Positions 44,980-53,887 of a stretch of DNA of 60,000 bases are shown in pieces (the first letter of the stretch is position 1; each line of letters begins with the position of its first letter). The DNA is from Tubulanus polymorphus. Taxonomy: Eukaryota > Nemertea > Palaeonemertea > Tubulaniformes > Tubulanidae. The notes under the pieces were generated by a model. It did not search any database and was not told the origin of the DNA. It saw nothing but the letters and a program-made list of their open reading frames with translations. The stretch is from contig NC_134027.1 of the NCBI RefSeq assembly GCF_964204645.1, positions 19,458,485 through 19,518,484 on the forward strand, written 5' to 3'. The position numbers were made by a program, and so were the translations under genes.

Positions 44980-45516
44980 TTATTATAGAAATATTTTTAC
45001 TTTCAATATTTGAAAATGTTATAACCCCAGTTGATAATAATGTCATAAATCCGCCTAATTGAAATGATAAATATCCAATCCATTTATTTAATTCAGTCAT
45101 AACTAAATAGTCATTTTTTAAATCGGAATATAATCTATTTTCATCTTCAATTGCTAGTATATAATTACATAATTTACTATAACCTTTTACTACATTTTCT
45201 GATATCGCGTCATTAATTCTAGCTGTTCTCGCGGTTTCATAAATCTTAAATAATCTAATAATTTCATCTGATTTCATTGTATCTAGTTCATTATAAGTTA
45301 AATTTTTACCGACAAATTTTTACATTTTCCAGATGCTATTAATATTTCTAATTGATGTTTACAATAAAGATAATATTCATAATTATTATTTGTTGTAACA
45401 TTATTTAAAGCACCATCATCTGGAATTAATTTGTTTTCTGTTATTCCTAAATCATCTAAAGTTTTTTCAATTGGAACATCACCATTTTTAGTTTTTATTT
45501 TCTTTTCACCTACCAT
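44930..45516 (-). pseudogene. Polinton protein of unknown function, frameshifted
   Basis: It starts at TATATAAATG. The first part reads MVGEKKIKTKNGDVPIEKTL and CKHQLEILIASGKC. The frame changes in an A5 run at 45317-45321 and continues as a helical region (IIRLFKIYETARTARIND) and a hydrophobic stretch (WIGYLSFQLGGFMTLLSTGV). The final frame overlaps the start of the next gene. I recognise no family; the hydrophobic stretch suggests membrane or virion association. Confidence 0.55.
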
Positions 45517-45544
45517 TTATATAACAAATAAATTAGTTGTGTTG

Positions 45545-45809
45545 TTGCAACTAGAATTCAACTAGAATGTAAATAGAATTCAACTAGATTAACAAGCTAG
45601 TTGAAATATTGTTGTTTTTATTTATTTCTTGTTAAATCTAGTTAATTTTTGTTCCAACTACTAATAACTAGAATTCAACTAGAACGTAACTAGAATTAAA
45701 CTAGATTAACAAGCTAGTTGAAATATTGTTAAATCTAGTTGATTTTTATTCCAACTACCAATAACTAGAATTCAACTAGAATTCAACTAGATTAACAAGC
45801 TAGTTGAAT
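45545..45809. repeat. Tandem CTAGTTGAA/TTCAACTAG hairpin repeats
   Basis: About 2.5 units of ~115 bp fill the gap between the ATPase stop and the next gene start. Each unit has the inverted pair TTCAACTAG...CTAGTTGAA with a 9-base loop, at 45579-45605, 45696-45722 (one mismatch) and 45782-45808. Other genes of the element are only about 0-30 bp apart, so this spacer is exceptional. Confidence 0.85.
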
Positions 45810-46418
45810 TTAAATAAATTCATATTTAAATGGGTGTTGTAATATAAATAGTAATTTTGATCTTTTAATATTTTTCAACTTATCCATATATTCATTATGT
45901 AAATCATGTGGAATAATATCATTTTCCACAAGTGCATTTTTCATCGATTTTCTATCTTTATTGTAGAATAAAACTAGAAATCTAATGTTTTCTCTAAAGT
46001 CTTTAACAATTGAATTATATTTTTGATTTAAAACCCAAGTTGTTATCCCAAAATGTCTGCCAGAAAAAGCTAAATAGCATAACTCACTTTCTCTAACTTT
46101 TGAATCATGTAGATTAGCACAATCATCTATAATGAATAATGTATTTGATCCTTTATAAATATCAATTGCTATTTTAATACAATTATCTAAATTTTCTTTT
46201 ACTGTATTAGGATCTAATATAATAAATTTATTATTCCTAGTAATATTTCTATCATAAGTTTGATTAAATTCATATGTTGGACAAAATGATACTATATTAT
46301 CAAAATAGTTTTCATAAACAGTTTCTAATAAATTTAATATAAAATAAGTTTTTCCACAATTTGTTACACCAGAAATTAACATATTATGAGGCTCAAATAT
46401 GAATAATTCCTTATTCAT
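45810..46418 (-). CDS. Genome-packaging ATPase (A32/FtsK-HerA type)
   Basis: The gene encodes 202 residues. Walker A is ISGVTNCGKTYF (residues 15-26) and Walker B is TLFIIDDCAN (about 93-102). AFSGRHFGITTWVLNQKYNS gives the sensor/arginine-finger region typical of Polinton and adintovirus ATPases. The family pumps DNA into capsids. It starts at TATATAAATG directly after the stop of the chromodomain frame. The reading frame is intact, in contrast to most neighbours. A hairpin repeat array follows its stop codon. Confidence 0.9.
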   Translation of the reverse strand: MNKELFIFEPHNMLISGVTNCGKTYFILNLLETVYENYFDNIVSFCPTYEFNQTYDRNITRNNKFIILDPNTVKENLDNCIKIAIDIYKGSNTLFIIDDCANLHDSKVRESELCYLAFSGRHFGITTWVLNQKYNSIVKDFRENIRFLVLFYNKDRKSMKNALVENDIIPHDLHNEYMDKLKNIKRSKLLFILQHPFKYEFI

Positions 46419-47547
46419 TTATATATTTTTAATTTTACTTGATAATATCCATTCATTGAATTTATCCGGCCATCCAACCCATTTTACTAAAGAATATTTT
46501 TTTCTTTTAATAGTTTTTGTTTTTAATACTTTTTCAATTTTTATTTTCTTGTTCTAGATTTTCAGTAGTTAAACTCAATTCTTCTTCATTAAAACACCCA
46601 TCAACTTCTTCGCCATTTAAATCTTCTAATTTATAGACATATGGTTTTGTTGTTATTACCTTTTTTATTTTATATATTTCTCTAGTAAAATTTCGATCGT
46701 ATCCTTTATCAAATATCTTTTTATACTTAGAAATTCTAACATTTTGACCAACTTTAAATTTAGGTTCACCAAAATCATCTACAAGAAATGCTGCATATAA
46801 ATTATTCCAAACAATTTCAGCATTTTCAGGTTTTCTAGCATCAATAGGTTTCATTCCAATAGAAGAATGATAAGAATTATTATATCCTTCTATCAATTCT
46901 GGTAAAACATCAATCCATTTAAAAGTATTATTTGCTGTAAAATATTTCCACATTCTTGTTCTTAATGTTCTATTAAATCGTTCAACAACTGCTGCTTTTT
47001 TATCCGATTTTGTTGAAAAATATTCAATATTATGATTATCTAAGAGTTCATGAACAAGTGAATTATCAAATTCTTTTCCATCATCAAATTGTATTTTTTC
47101 TGGTTTTAGTTTATCATCCGAAAGAAATTTTCTTAAAACATTTGATGTTTGTACAGCATCTTTTCTATAAAGTGGGAAATTCCATACATAACGACTAAAA
47201 ATATCAATTATATTCAATAACCACCAATAATCATCATTATCTTTCTTAACATTTTTCATATCAATTAAATCTCCTTGCCACTGTTGATCTACATAACTTA
47301 CCATAGTTTTACGAGTTTTATATTTTCTAACAATTTTTTTATGTGTTGTGTATGTTGGTTGTTCTAACATAAATTCATTTATATCTTTATATTTAACTAA
47401 ATTGTGTGGGATTATCTTATCTAATTTATCTTGTTTTACTTTACGCCATTTATTTTTAGTAGAAGAATAAGCAACCGAACTCTCAGGGTTGTAATATAAA
47501 TTTCTTAAATATTGTTCTTTAGTATTAGGAGTTTTTTTACCTCCCAT
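46419..47547 (-). pseudogene. Retroviral-type integrase with C-terminal chromodomain (frameshift before chromodomain)
   Basis: The main frame of 337 residues (46534-47547) starts at TATATAAATG. It has an N-terminal YYNP region without a classical HHCC finger, and an rve core with catalytic residues in WQGDLID, FDDGKEF and VVERFNRT. An SH3-like C-terminal domain follows (GQNVRISKYKKIFDKGYDRN). After the stop, another frame encodes a chromodomain (YSLVKWVGWPDKFNEWI) ending in TAA at 46419-46421, directly against the ATPase ATG. The frame change lies in the A-rich tract at 46536-46548. Integrase inserts the element; the chromodomain may guide it to chromatin. The DDE triad is intact. Confidence 0.88.
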
Positions 47548-47577
47548 TTATATATCGTTAATTTTAACTTTATATTT

Positions 47578-48731
47578 CTAATATTGAATACTATCTAACT
47601 GTGAATTTACAATATTTAATTGTGCATCAGATATAATATAAATGTGGATTTTAAAATTTTTGTCTCCTCTTTTCTTTTTTATGAATAATTGTATTCCATC
47701 TTTAGTGTTCTGTAGTTTTTTCCCAGAACCATGTAATGAATTATCCTCTGTTGTTCTAAAATCTAACCATAATGCATATTTATTGCCGGTATAATAATCA
47801 ATTTGATTAATATTACAATTTTCAAATGATTTTACTTTTTCATTCATAAAATGTTTTCTAATTTCTGGCCACTGATCTATCATTCTCATTCCTTGACAAA
47901 ATATTTTATTTGCTATTCCTTCGATAGTTATTTCTACTTTTGTTATTTCAGGATTATAATAATTATCTACCTTTATTGCACCATTAGAATATGTTGCAAT
48001 TTTAAATTTATCAATATAATCATATAATAATGAAAATCCTTGATTGTATTGAGTTTGAATTATACTAGCAATATTTTCATTAGTTACTGTGTTATATTCT
48101 AAACATATATTCGATAATTTATAACCCATATCTTTAACAACGCTAGATAACACAATTTCATTTACAGGAGCAAATGTTATCTCAAATATAATATCTTCTT
48201 GAATTACATATTTATATAAAGGTGCATTATTATTTATCAATTCAAAGTCTAATGGAATTTTATATTTGCTTCCATAAATCTTTTTAACAAATTATCTGTG
48301 GCACGAGTTACTATTGCGTCATTAGCTCCTGATCTTAATTTATTATGGTTTTCTGATTGGATGCCTTGAAATATCATATTATTTCTATTTTCTTTAGTTA
48401 ACCATAAATCTTTATAATGCATAAATAAATTATAATCATCTAATGAAAAAACTGTTTCTGGACCAATCTTTATAGTTAATTTTTTAATCAAATATCTTCC
48501 AACATTATCAACAACATAATTATTATCATGACCGGTTACTTTTATATCGGCTGATAAATAAATACTATTTGGAACATAAAAAGTATTTTGTGTTAATCGA
48601 GGGATTCTAACATATAAAGTTTCATCGGGATTAATATTTGAAGGATTATGAGTAATTATATTATGTGATCTTTCTGCTTTAATAGCATTAGATATTCTAG
48701 AAATCTTAGGACTTATATAACCCCCACTCAT
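47578..48731 (-). pseudogene. Major capsid protein (double jelly-roll), one frame break
   Basis: It starts at TAAATAAATG with MSGGYISPKISRISNAIKAE. The first frame has strand-rich segments (ETLYVRIPRLTQNTFYVP, YLIKKLTIKIG). It stops at 48249, where the sequence continues in another frame from about 48258 to 47578 (YVIQEDIIFEITFAPVNEIV, CLEYNTVTNENI, DYYTGNKYALWLDFRTTEDN). The frame change is at an A4 run (48258-48261). The apparent start of the second frame is TTG, so it is a continuation, not a new gene. The combined length of about 380 residues is short for a double jelly-roll capsid but the motifs fit the Polinton family. Confidence 0.75.
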
Positions 48732-48754
48732 TTATTTAACAAAAAAATTAATTA

Positions 48755-50200
48755 TTAATTTTTTATTATTTTTTTCTTGATATTTTTTGATATCATATTC
48801 ACTAACCCTAAAATAATAGCACTTACAACTGTAATTAAAAATAAAATAATATGTTCAGCAGCAAAGTTAAGAATATTACCTGCAGATTTCAATATAAAAC
48901 CAACAATTGATGCAATAATTCCTGGTAAAGCTGCAGCAGATTTTTTAGATAGTTCCCATAAATATTTTGCTAATTTCTTTAAACCATCTTTAACTTTATC
49001 TTGTATAGAATTATTATTCGGGGGTTTATCTGGTTTATTTGGAGTAGGAGTAGATTTTAAAGCATTTGATATTGCTAAACCAATTGTTGTAAATAACATA
49101 GTTACAGCTGTTATAATTGAAAGAATTGTTATTCCTTCTAACTTAAATAATAATTTTATTCTATCTTTCAATGATATTTCAGAATTTGGTTTTATCAATA
49201 AATCTTTAAAAATAACTTTTAATCTATTAATATTATAATCATATGATTTTAATAATAATTTAATTTCTTCTTTCTGTACTTCTAAATTATCTTTTAAATT
49301 ATTAATTTCTTAATTCGTAATTCTTTTTGCCTATACTCTATTTCATCAATTACTTGATGATCTAAATCAGACTTTAGTTGTTCTATTTCTTTATTTGCAT
49401 TAGTTAATTCTTTTTCCAAATACATAATTTTTTGATCTCTTATACTTTTATTATGTTCAATTTTATCAGCTTCATTTCTTATACTAATAATTTCTCTAAT
49501 TGCTTCATCAGAAAATATATCTAAATCTTCTAATTCTTGATCTGTTGCATCAATTAATCCATTCGGTAAAAGTTTTTCAATTGAAACTTTATTTGATTTA
49601 AGGTTACTATTTTTGGAAGTTATATTCTGTTCAAAAGTTGTTTCTGTTTTTGATTTCTTTTTGATTATTTCAAATAATTCATTAATTCTTTGTTTAAATA
49701 CGTCTATATTATCATCTCTTTCTTTTTGTGTAACATCAGTTTTTTTATTACTATTACTTATTCTTTTAATTCTCTGGATCTAAGTCACTCAAAGTTGATT
49801 CCGCTAATATTTTTTTTAGTTTTGTCCTTTGATTAGTGATATCAATATAATAATCACCTTTCAAACGATAATAACATTTACCATTATCTAAAAATTTTAA
49901 TTGATATGCTAAAAGACCAACGTCTTCATCATTTATATTAAGATTAGAATTTTCAATTATACGTTCTAATTTTGGCATTTTGTTTAAATTATCTAAATTT
50001 TCTTGTACTAAACCTGGGTTTAAATTTTCAGGATTTAATTGTGATTCTGCATTTTTAATATAATCAGGCATATTTAAATTATTATTATATCCTGGCTCAT
50101 TACCGTCATTAAAACTTGTTTCATCAAAATCAGGTGGTGGTTGTTCATCACTTATACCAGGTTCATCAAAAGGATCCATTCCAAAATCTTCTACATCCAT
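48755..50200 (-). pseudogene. Coiled-coil and C-terminal membrane protein, two frame breaks
   Basis: It starts at TATATAAATG (MDVEDFGMDPFDEPGISDEQ). The first part (50200-49766) is acidic and ends with a small domain. A second frame without a start codon (about 49786-49300) gives a long coiled coil (KIMYLEKELTNANKEIEQLK). The third frame (from about 49310) continues the coil, then two hydrophobic helices (ITILSIITAVTMLFTTIGLA, HIILFLITVVSAIILGLVN) separated by a Pro/Asn linker. The last frame's start at 49198 is TTG. I take it as one virion-type protein of about 480 residues, broken near 49770 and 49305. Confidence 0.6.
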
Positions 50201-50214
50201 TTATATAAAAAAAA

Positions 50215-51544
50215 TTAAAATTTAAAATATAATATTCCTCCTATAACAATTCCTATACAAGTTAAAGCTAATTTAGTATTTTCATGGGATTTATTATCAT
50301 CATTTAGTTTAATTATATCATGTTGAATATTATCAGTTCTAATATTTTCTGATGTATTATAATCCGGTTTAGAATCATTATTTAATTTAATATTATTAGT
50401 TTTAGTTTCTGTTGATTGAATATGTTTTTCATTTTTTTCACCTTCCATTAATTTTGGAGCAGTAATTATCTTTTTATTTATATCATTAAATCCAACTGAA
50501 TGATTTATTGTTGCAGTTTTAATTGGATTATTATAACCAATTATGTTTCCCATCTTTAATACTAAATCATTAGAAATAATAAATAGATTAGGGCCTATAC
50601 AATAATTTAATCTAATATGTGATTTATCTAAATAATTTTGATATCTTACAATGTTTTCTGGAATCGAACTATTTTTATCATTATGAATGGAATCTTCAAA
50701 TAATACTTTAAATTGTTTCTGCGCGTCAAATGAAGTACTATCATTTCCAACTATTGGTGATCTTGTTTCAACTTGCGCACCTAAAATACATATCAAATAA
50801 GTTCTAATAGATTGATTTATTCTTTGTATACCAGCTTTAGTAAAACCTTCGCTATTTTCTAAAATGAAATTAACCCAACCATTATTATTTTGTTGTTGTA
50901 TATTATTATAATATTTTGGTAATTCATTCCAATTTAGTGTTCTTATATCTGTATTTATCATTATTTTTCCAAATTCTTTAGTATACAGTACTCCTAATCC
51001 ACCCATTGTTCCAATTTTTGCTCTAAAATCTTTATTTGAATTAATATTAAATTCATTACATATTTTATAAAACTTAGAAAGATTAATGTTATTATCTAAT
51101 TCTTTAAAATATCTAGACCCTGGTAAAGGCCATTCTAATTCATCTATTATTAATTTTATTTTATTATTATATTTAAGTATGAAATCTAAAAAGTGATAAT
51201 ATTAATGGTAAACTTGGTTTGTTTAAATGATCATTCCAACTAATTCCACATCCTGTTGTTGCGCAATAAACAGCAAAATTTAATTGGTTCTACCAATACT
51301 TCATATTAGATTTTAATAACCATTGTTTTGCCTCATTTAAATCTTTAAAATTAATTGTATACACATGAAATATATTTTCCATCCTTACATGGAAATTATT
51401 ACTTTCAGTAACATAAATATATAAATCAATTAATGAATTTAAAACTACATTTTTATGTGTAATATCTTTATTAAAATCTATTGCTTGAATATTATATTTA
51501 ATTGATTTATTATATTGGAAAGCTTTTGGAAAACTATCTACCAT
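50215..51544 (-). pseudogene. Conserved Polinton protein with C-terminal membrane anchor, broken
   Basis: It starts at TATATAAATG (MVDSFPKAFQYNKSIKYNIQ). In-frame TAG at 51290-51292 interrupts it; the same frame goes on with LNFAVYCATTGCGISWNDHL, a stretch I recall as well conserved in Polintons. A frame change in an A5 run (51188-51192) leads into WPLPGSRYF, then MGGLGVLYTKEFGK and a long Asn-rich tail. The end is a single membrane helix (LALTCIGIVIGGILYFKF). Function unknown; the layout suggests a structural or membrane-associated virion protein of about 440 residues. Confidence 0.65.
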
Positions 51545-51560
51545 TTATATAATTAAAAAA

Positions 51561-51999
51561 TTAATAATTTATTAATTCTTTTAATAATTTATCTTGTTCT
51601 TCAACTGTTATATGACCATTTAAACTTATGATATAATCTAGTGTGTTCTTTAATTTATTAATTTCTTTTATATTAGTTTTAATTTTTTCTTTATTACTTT
51701 TTACATTCAATTTTGAACTTATACCAGTTAAAACACTTGAACTTAATCCTAATACACCAATTGATATAGCTAAAGGTGTTAATGGACTGAATATTGCTAG
51801 AAATGTTATTACAGAACTAATTGTAACCGAACCACTTATATATAATCAAATAATATATAATTTTACTTTTTAAATATTTTTTCTTTTTTATCTTTAAGTC
51901 ACTTTCAAATTCTAATATTTGTTTTTCTAAATATGTTTTTAATTTAGTTTTATTTATAACATGAGGAATAATATCAATATTATCAACTTTATCTTCCAT
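51561..51999 (-). pseudogene. Small hydrophobic Polinton protein, frameshifted
   Basis: It starts at TAAATAAATG (MEDKVDNIDIIPHVINKTKL). After about 50 residues the frame changes in an A-rich tract (51840-51890). It continues as SGSVTISSVITFLAIFSPLT and further hydrophobic sequence, then a charged helix and a stop at 51561-51563. The SGSV-I-S-hydrophobic-PL core is familiar from small Polinton membrane proteins. A plus-strand open frame here (51643-51873) is its shadow. Confidence 0.6.
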
Positions 52000-52018
52000 T
52001 TATTTAGAAAAAAAATTA

Positions 52019-52441
52019 CTAATTAGTAAATTTATATGCTACAAATATAACAATAACTGTTCCACCTAAAATCCATATTATTTCATATTTCTGTTGTTCT
52101 TTACTTGGGGTATAATAATCTGATAATTTAGGTTTGTATAGATGTAATTTTTCTTTATTGGTTACCGCGTTATATAAACTCATTGCATCATCAACTGATA
52201 GAAAATCTCTATGTGAAATATTCTGATCAATTAATTCTTTATTGATGTAATCCATATAGTTTTGCCTCTTTTCTCTATATTCTTCAGTTGCTTTATTGTA
52301 TTCCTCTGATGCTAAGTTATGTCTTTTTTGTTCTGATAATGAACCATTTTCATCAATTTGCTTGAATAAAAAATTACCACCTGTAAATGCCAAAGCGTTA
52401 ACAATTGCTGATCCTATAATAGTTATAACTGCAGAAGCCAT
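52019..52441 (-). CDS. Conserved Polinton membrane/coiled-coil protein (140 aa)
   Basis: It starts at TAAATAAATG. The N-terminus MASAVITIIGSAIVNALAFT is a hydrophobic, Gly/Ala-rich segment. Then come NFLFKQIDENGSLSEQKRHN, a charged helix (EEYNKATEEYREKRQNYMDY), a DDAMSLYN segment and a C-terminal membrane helix (IIWILGGTVIVIFVAYKF). I recognise the N-terminal pattern as recurrent in animal Polintons, but no function is established. The frame is intact. It sits in a run of four small virion-type genes beside the minor capsid gene. Confidence 0.75.
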   Translation of the reverse strand: MASAVITIIGSAIVNALAFTGGNFLFKQIDENGSLSEQKRHNLASEEYNKATEEYREKRQNYMDYINKELIDQNISHRDFLSVDDAMSLYNAVTNKEKLHLYKPKLSDYYTPSKEQQKYEIIWILGGTVIVIFVAYKFTN

Positions 52442-52465
52442 TTATTTAGCAAAATAATTACGCAT

Positions 52466-52687
52466 TTATATGGGAGGAATATATTTTTGTTTTTCTAAAT
52501 AATCAATAGTTAAATTAGATAAAGTAACTGCTAACGTTAATTTTAAAATATCATTTATATCAAATCTATCAACATTAACACTACCCATTTTAAATACTTT
52601 TTTTAATACCATTGAATAACCAACAGTTCCAACTGATAGTAATGCTCCATTATATAATCCAGTTATTATCCACTTATTATCACTCAT
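52466..52687 (-). CDS. Small conserved Polinton protein (73 aa)
   Basis: It starts MSDNKWIITGLYNGALLSVG with a hydrophobic N-terminal half, then KMGSVNVDRFDINDILKLTL and a second amphipathic helix ending DYLEKQKYIPP. This layout recurs in Polintons of aquatic animals; function unknown. Its TAAATAAATG includes the TAA stop of the preceding 118-residue gene, so the two genes abut exactly. Intact. Confidence 0.7.
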   Translation of the reverse strand: MSDNKWIITGLYNGALLSVGTVGYSMVLKKVFKMGSVNVDRFDINDILKLTLAVTLSNLTIDYLEKQKYIPPI

Positions 52688-53044
52688 TTATTTATCAAAA
52701 AAATTACTATCATCAAAATATTTAGTTATCTTAGTGATGATTAATTCAACATTTATTTCATTACTAGTTTCATTTGTATATATTTCAATTATTATTTTTT
52801 TAATATCATCGATGATAAAATCTTCATCTAATTCATAAAATCTTAAAGATTCTCTAATTAAATTAGTAATCTTTTCTACATTTAAAGTTTCTTTATCTAT
52901 TGTTGTTTCATACTCAAATGTTGTTTCATTAGAAAATGCAATATTTTTGATATGTGTAATTACATCATTAATGTTAAATTTCATTTCTTTCTCATGTTTA
53001 AAATCAAACCCAAAACATATACTCGGTCCAACAGATATATTCAT
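52688..53044 (-). CDS. Polinton protein of unknown function (118 aa)
   Basis: It starts at TATATAAATG (MNISVGPSICFGFDFKHEKE). The rest is acidic and helical (EKITNLIRESLRFYELDEDF), without membrane segment or metal-binding motif. I recognise no family. It lies between the minor capsid gene and the 73-residue gene with no free spacer, which supports a real gene. Intact frame. Confidence 0.6.
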   Translation of the reverse strand: MNISVGPSICFGFDFKHEKEMKFNINDVITHIKNIAFSNETTFEYETTIDKETLNVEKITNLIRESLRFYELDEDFIIDDIKKIIIEIYTNETSNEINVELIITKITKYFDDSNFFDK

Positions 53045-53060
53045 TTATATAGTGAAAAAA

Positions 53061-53819
53061 TTACTCTCTACATCTTATAACTAATTCATATATCACAGAA
53101 AAATTATTCAAATCAATTAAATATACATTATGATTTCTTATTTCTAATTTAAAATTATTGAAATGTGGAATACAAGGTTTGAAATCACATTCAGTTAAAT
53201 TATAATTTATTTGAGTTCCAAATTGTTTAACATTTTTTAATGGTAAAATATTTAATATACTAGAATTACATGTTGTATCTTTAGTTGCTTCGAATGTTTT
53301 TGTAGGATCGATTAAATTGCAATAAATATAAAAGTGTGTAAAAGGTATTAAGTTTGATCTACCTTCTGCGTGTGCTGTAACAATATTTGGGTTAATTCCT
53401 AACAGTTTAGCTAAAGGTTTTCTTACTGTAAATTTAAATTGTTCGTTATTATCTAACCTAATCTTTATTTTATTAGAACTATCACTTTTTAAAATTCTAA
53501 TATTAAATTTAGAATCACTTCCTAATTTAGCTCGAGCTTTTCTATTAATTTCTTGTGCTAATGTATCTAAATTATATAATCCTGGTTTTAAATATATAAA
53601 ATACCATTCATTCATTTTTTTGTAAAAGATTGAAAAAATTAAATGTTCTAGACTTTTATCCGATATATTGTAAAATGAGTTACATAAACTTATATTAACT
53701 AATTTTAAATCAACACAATTCTTAAATTCTCTATCTATTTGTACTAGTAAATTATGTGATTTATAATTTGTAAGTTTTCTAGAATCAACAAATATTCTGT
53801 ATTCTTTTGATTCTACCAT
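53061..53819 (-). CDS. Minor capsid (penton) protein, single jelly-roll
   Basis: The gene encodes 252 residues. The N-terminal YRIFVDSRKLTNYKSHNLLV and the strand-rich remainder (LKLVNISLCNSFYNIS, IKIRLDNNEQFKFTV, LAKLLGI, HFYIYCNLID) match the Polinton minor capsid family, including the family's LGF/LGI-like turn and the NILPL-KQFGTQINY region. The protein would form the capsid vertices. The start is in the context TATAAATAATG, the only minus-strand start where TAAATG is not exact. The frame is intact. A 68 bp gap separates it from the divergent zinc-finger gene. Confidence 0.8.
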   Translation of the reverse strand: MVESKEYRIFVDSRKLTNYKSHNLLVQIDREFKNCVDLKLVNISLCNSFYNISDKSLEHLIFSIFYKKMNEWYFIYLKPGLYNLDTLAQEINRKARAKLGSDSKFNIRILKSDSSNKIKIRLDNNEQFKFTVRKPLAKLLGINPNIVTAHAEGRSNLIPFTHFYIYCNLIDPTKTFEATKDTTCNSSILNILPLKNVKQFGTQINYNLTECDFKPCIPHFNNFKLEIRNHNVYLIDLNNFSVIYELVIRCRE

Positions 53820-53887
53820 TATTTATAACATAAAAAAATTACCGCTCATCACTAAAAATTAATTTTAATAAAATTTTTCCTTAATAA
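53820..53887. promoter_or_regulatory. 68 bp divergent promoter region
   Basis: Between the minor capsid start (minus) and the zinc-finger start (plus) lie a T-tract for the minus gene and, for the plus gene, CGCTCATCACTAAAAATTAA followed by TTCCTTAATAAATG. The latter repeats the leader motif of the two small genes at the left end. Confidence 0.6.

Noticed and set aside
47578-48240. A separate gene starting at 48240
   Set aside because: The apparent start is TTG, without the TAAATG context of all other genes, and the family-like sequence begins upstream of it.
48249-48262. Programmed -1 frameshifting in the capsid gene
   Set aside because: There is no canonical slippery heptamer, and many other genes of the element have similar isolated breaks at A/T runs.
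48777-49238. 153-codon plus-strand frame in the Polinton
   Set aside because: It is antisense to the coiled-coil/membrane gene; the minus frame has the hydrophobic helices and fits the gene order.
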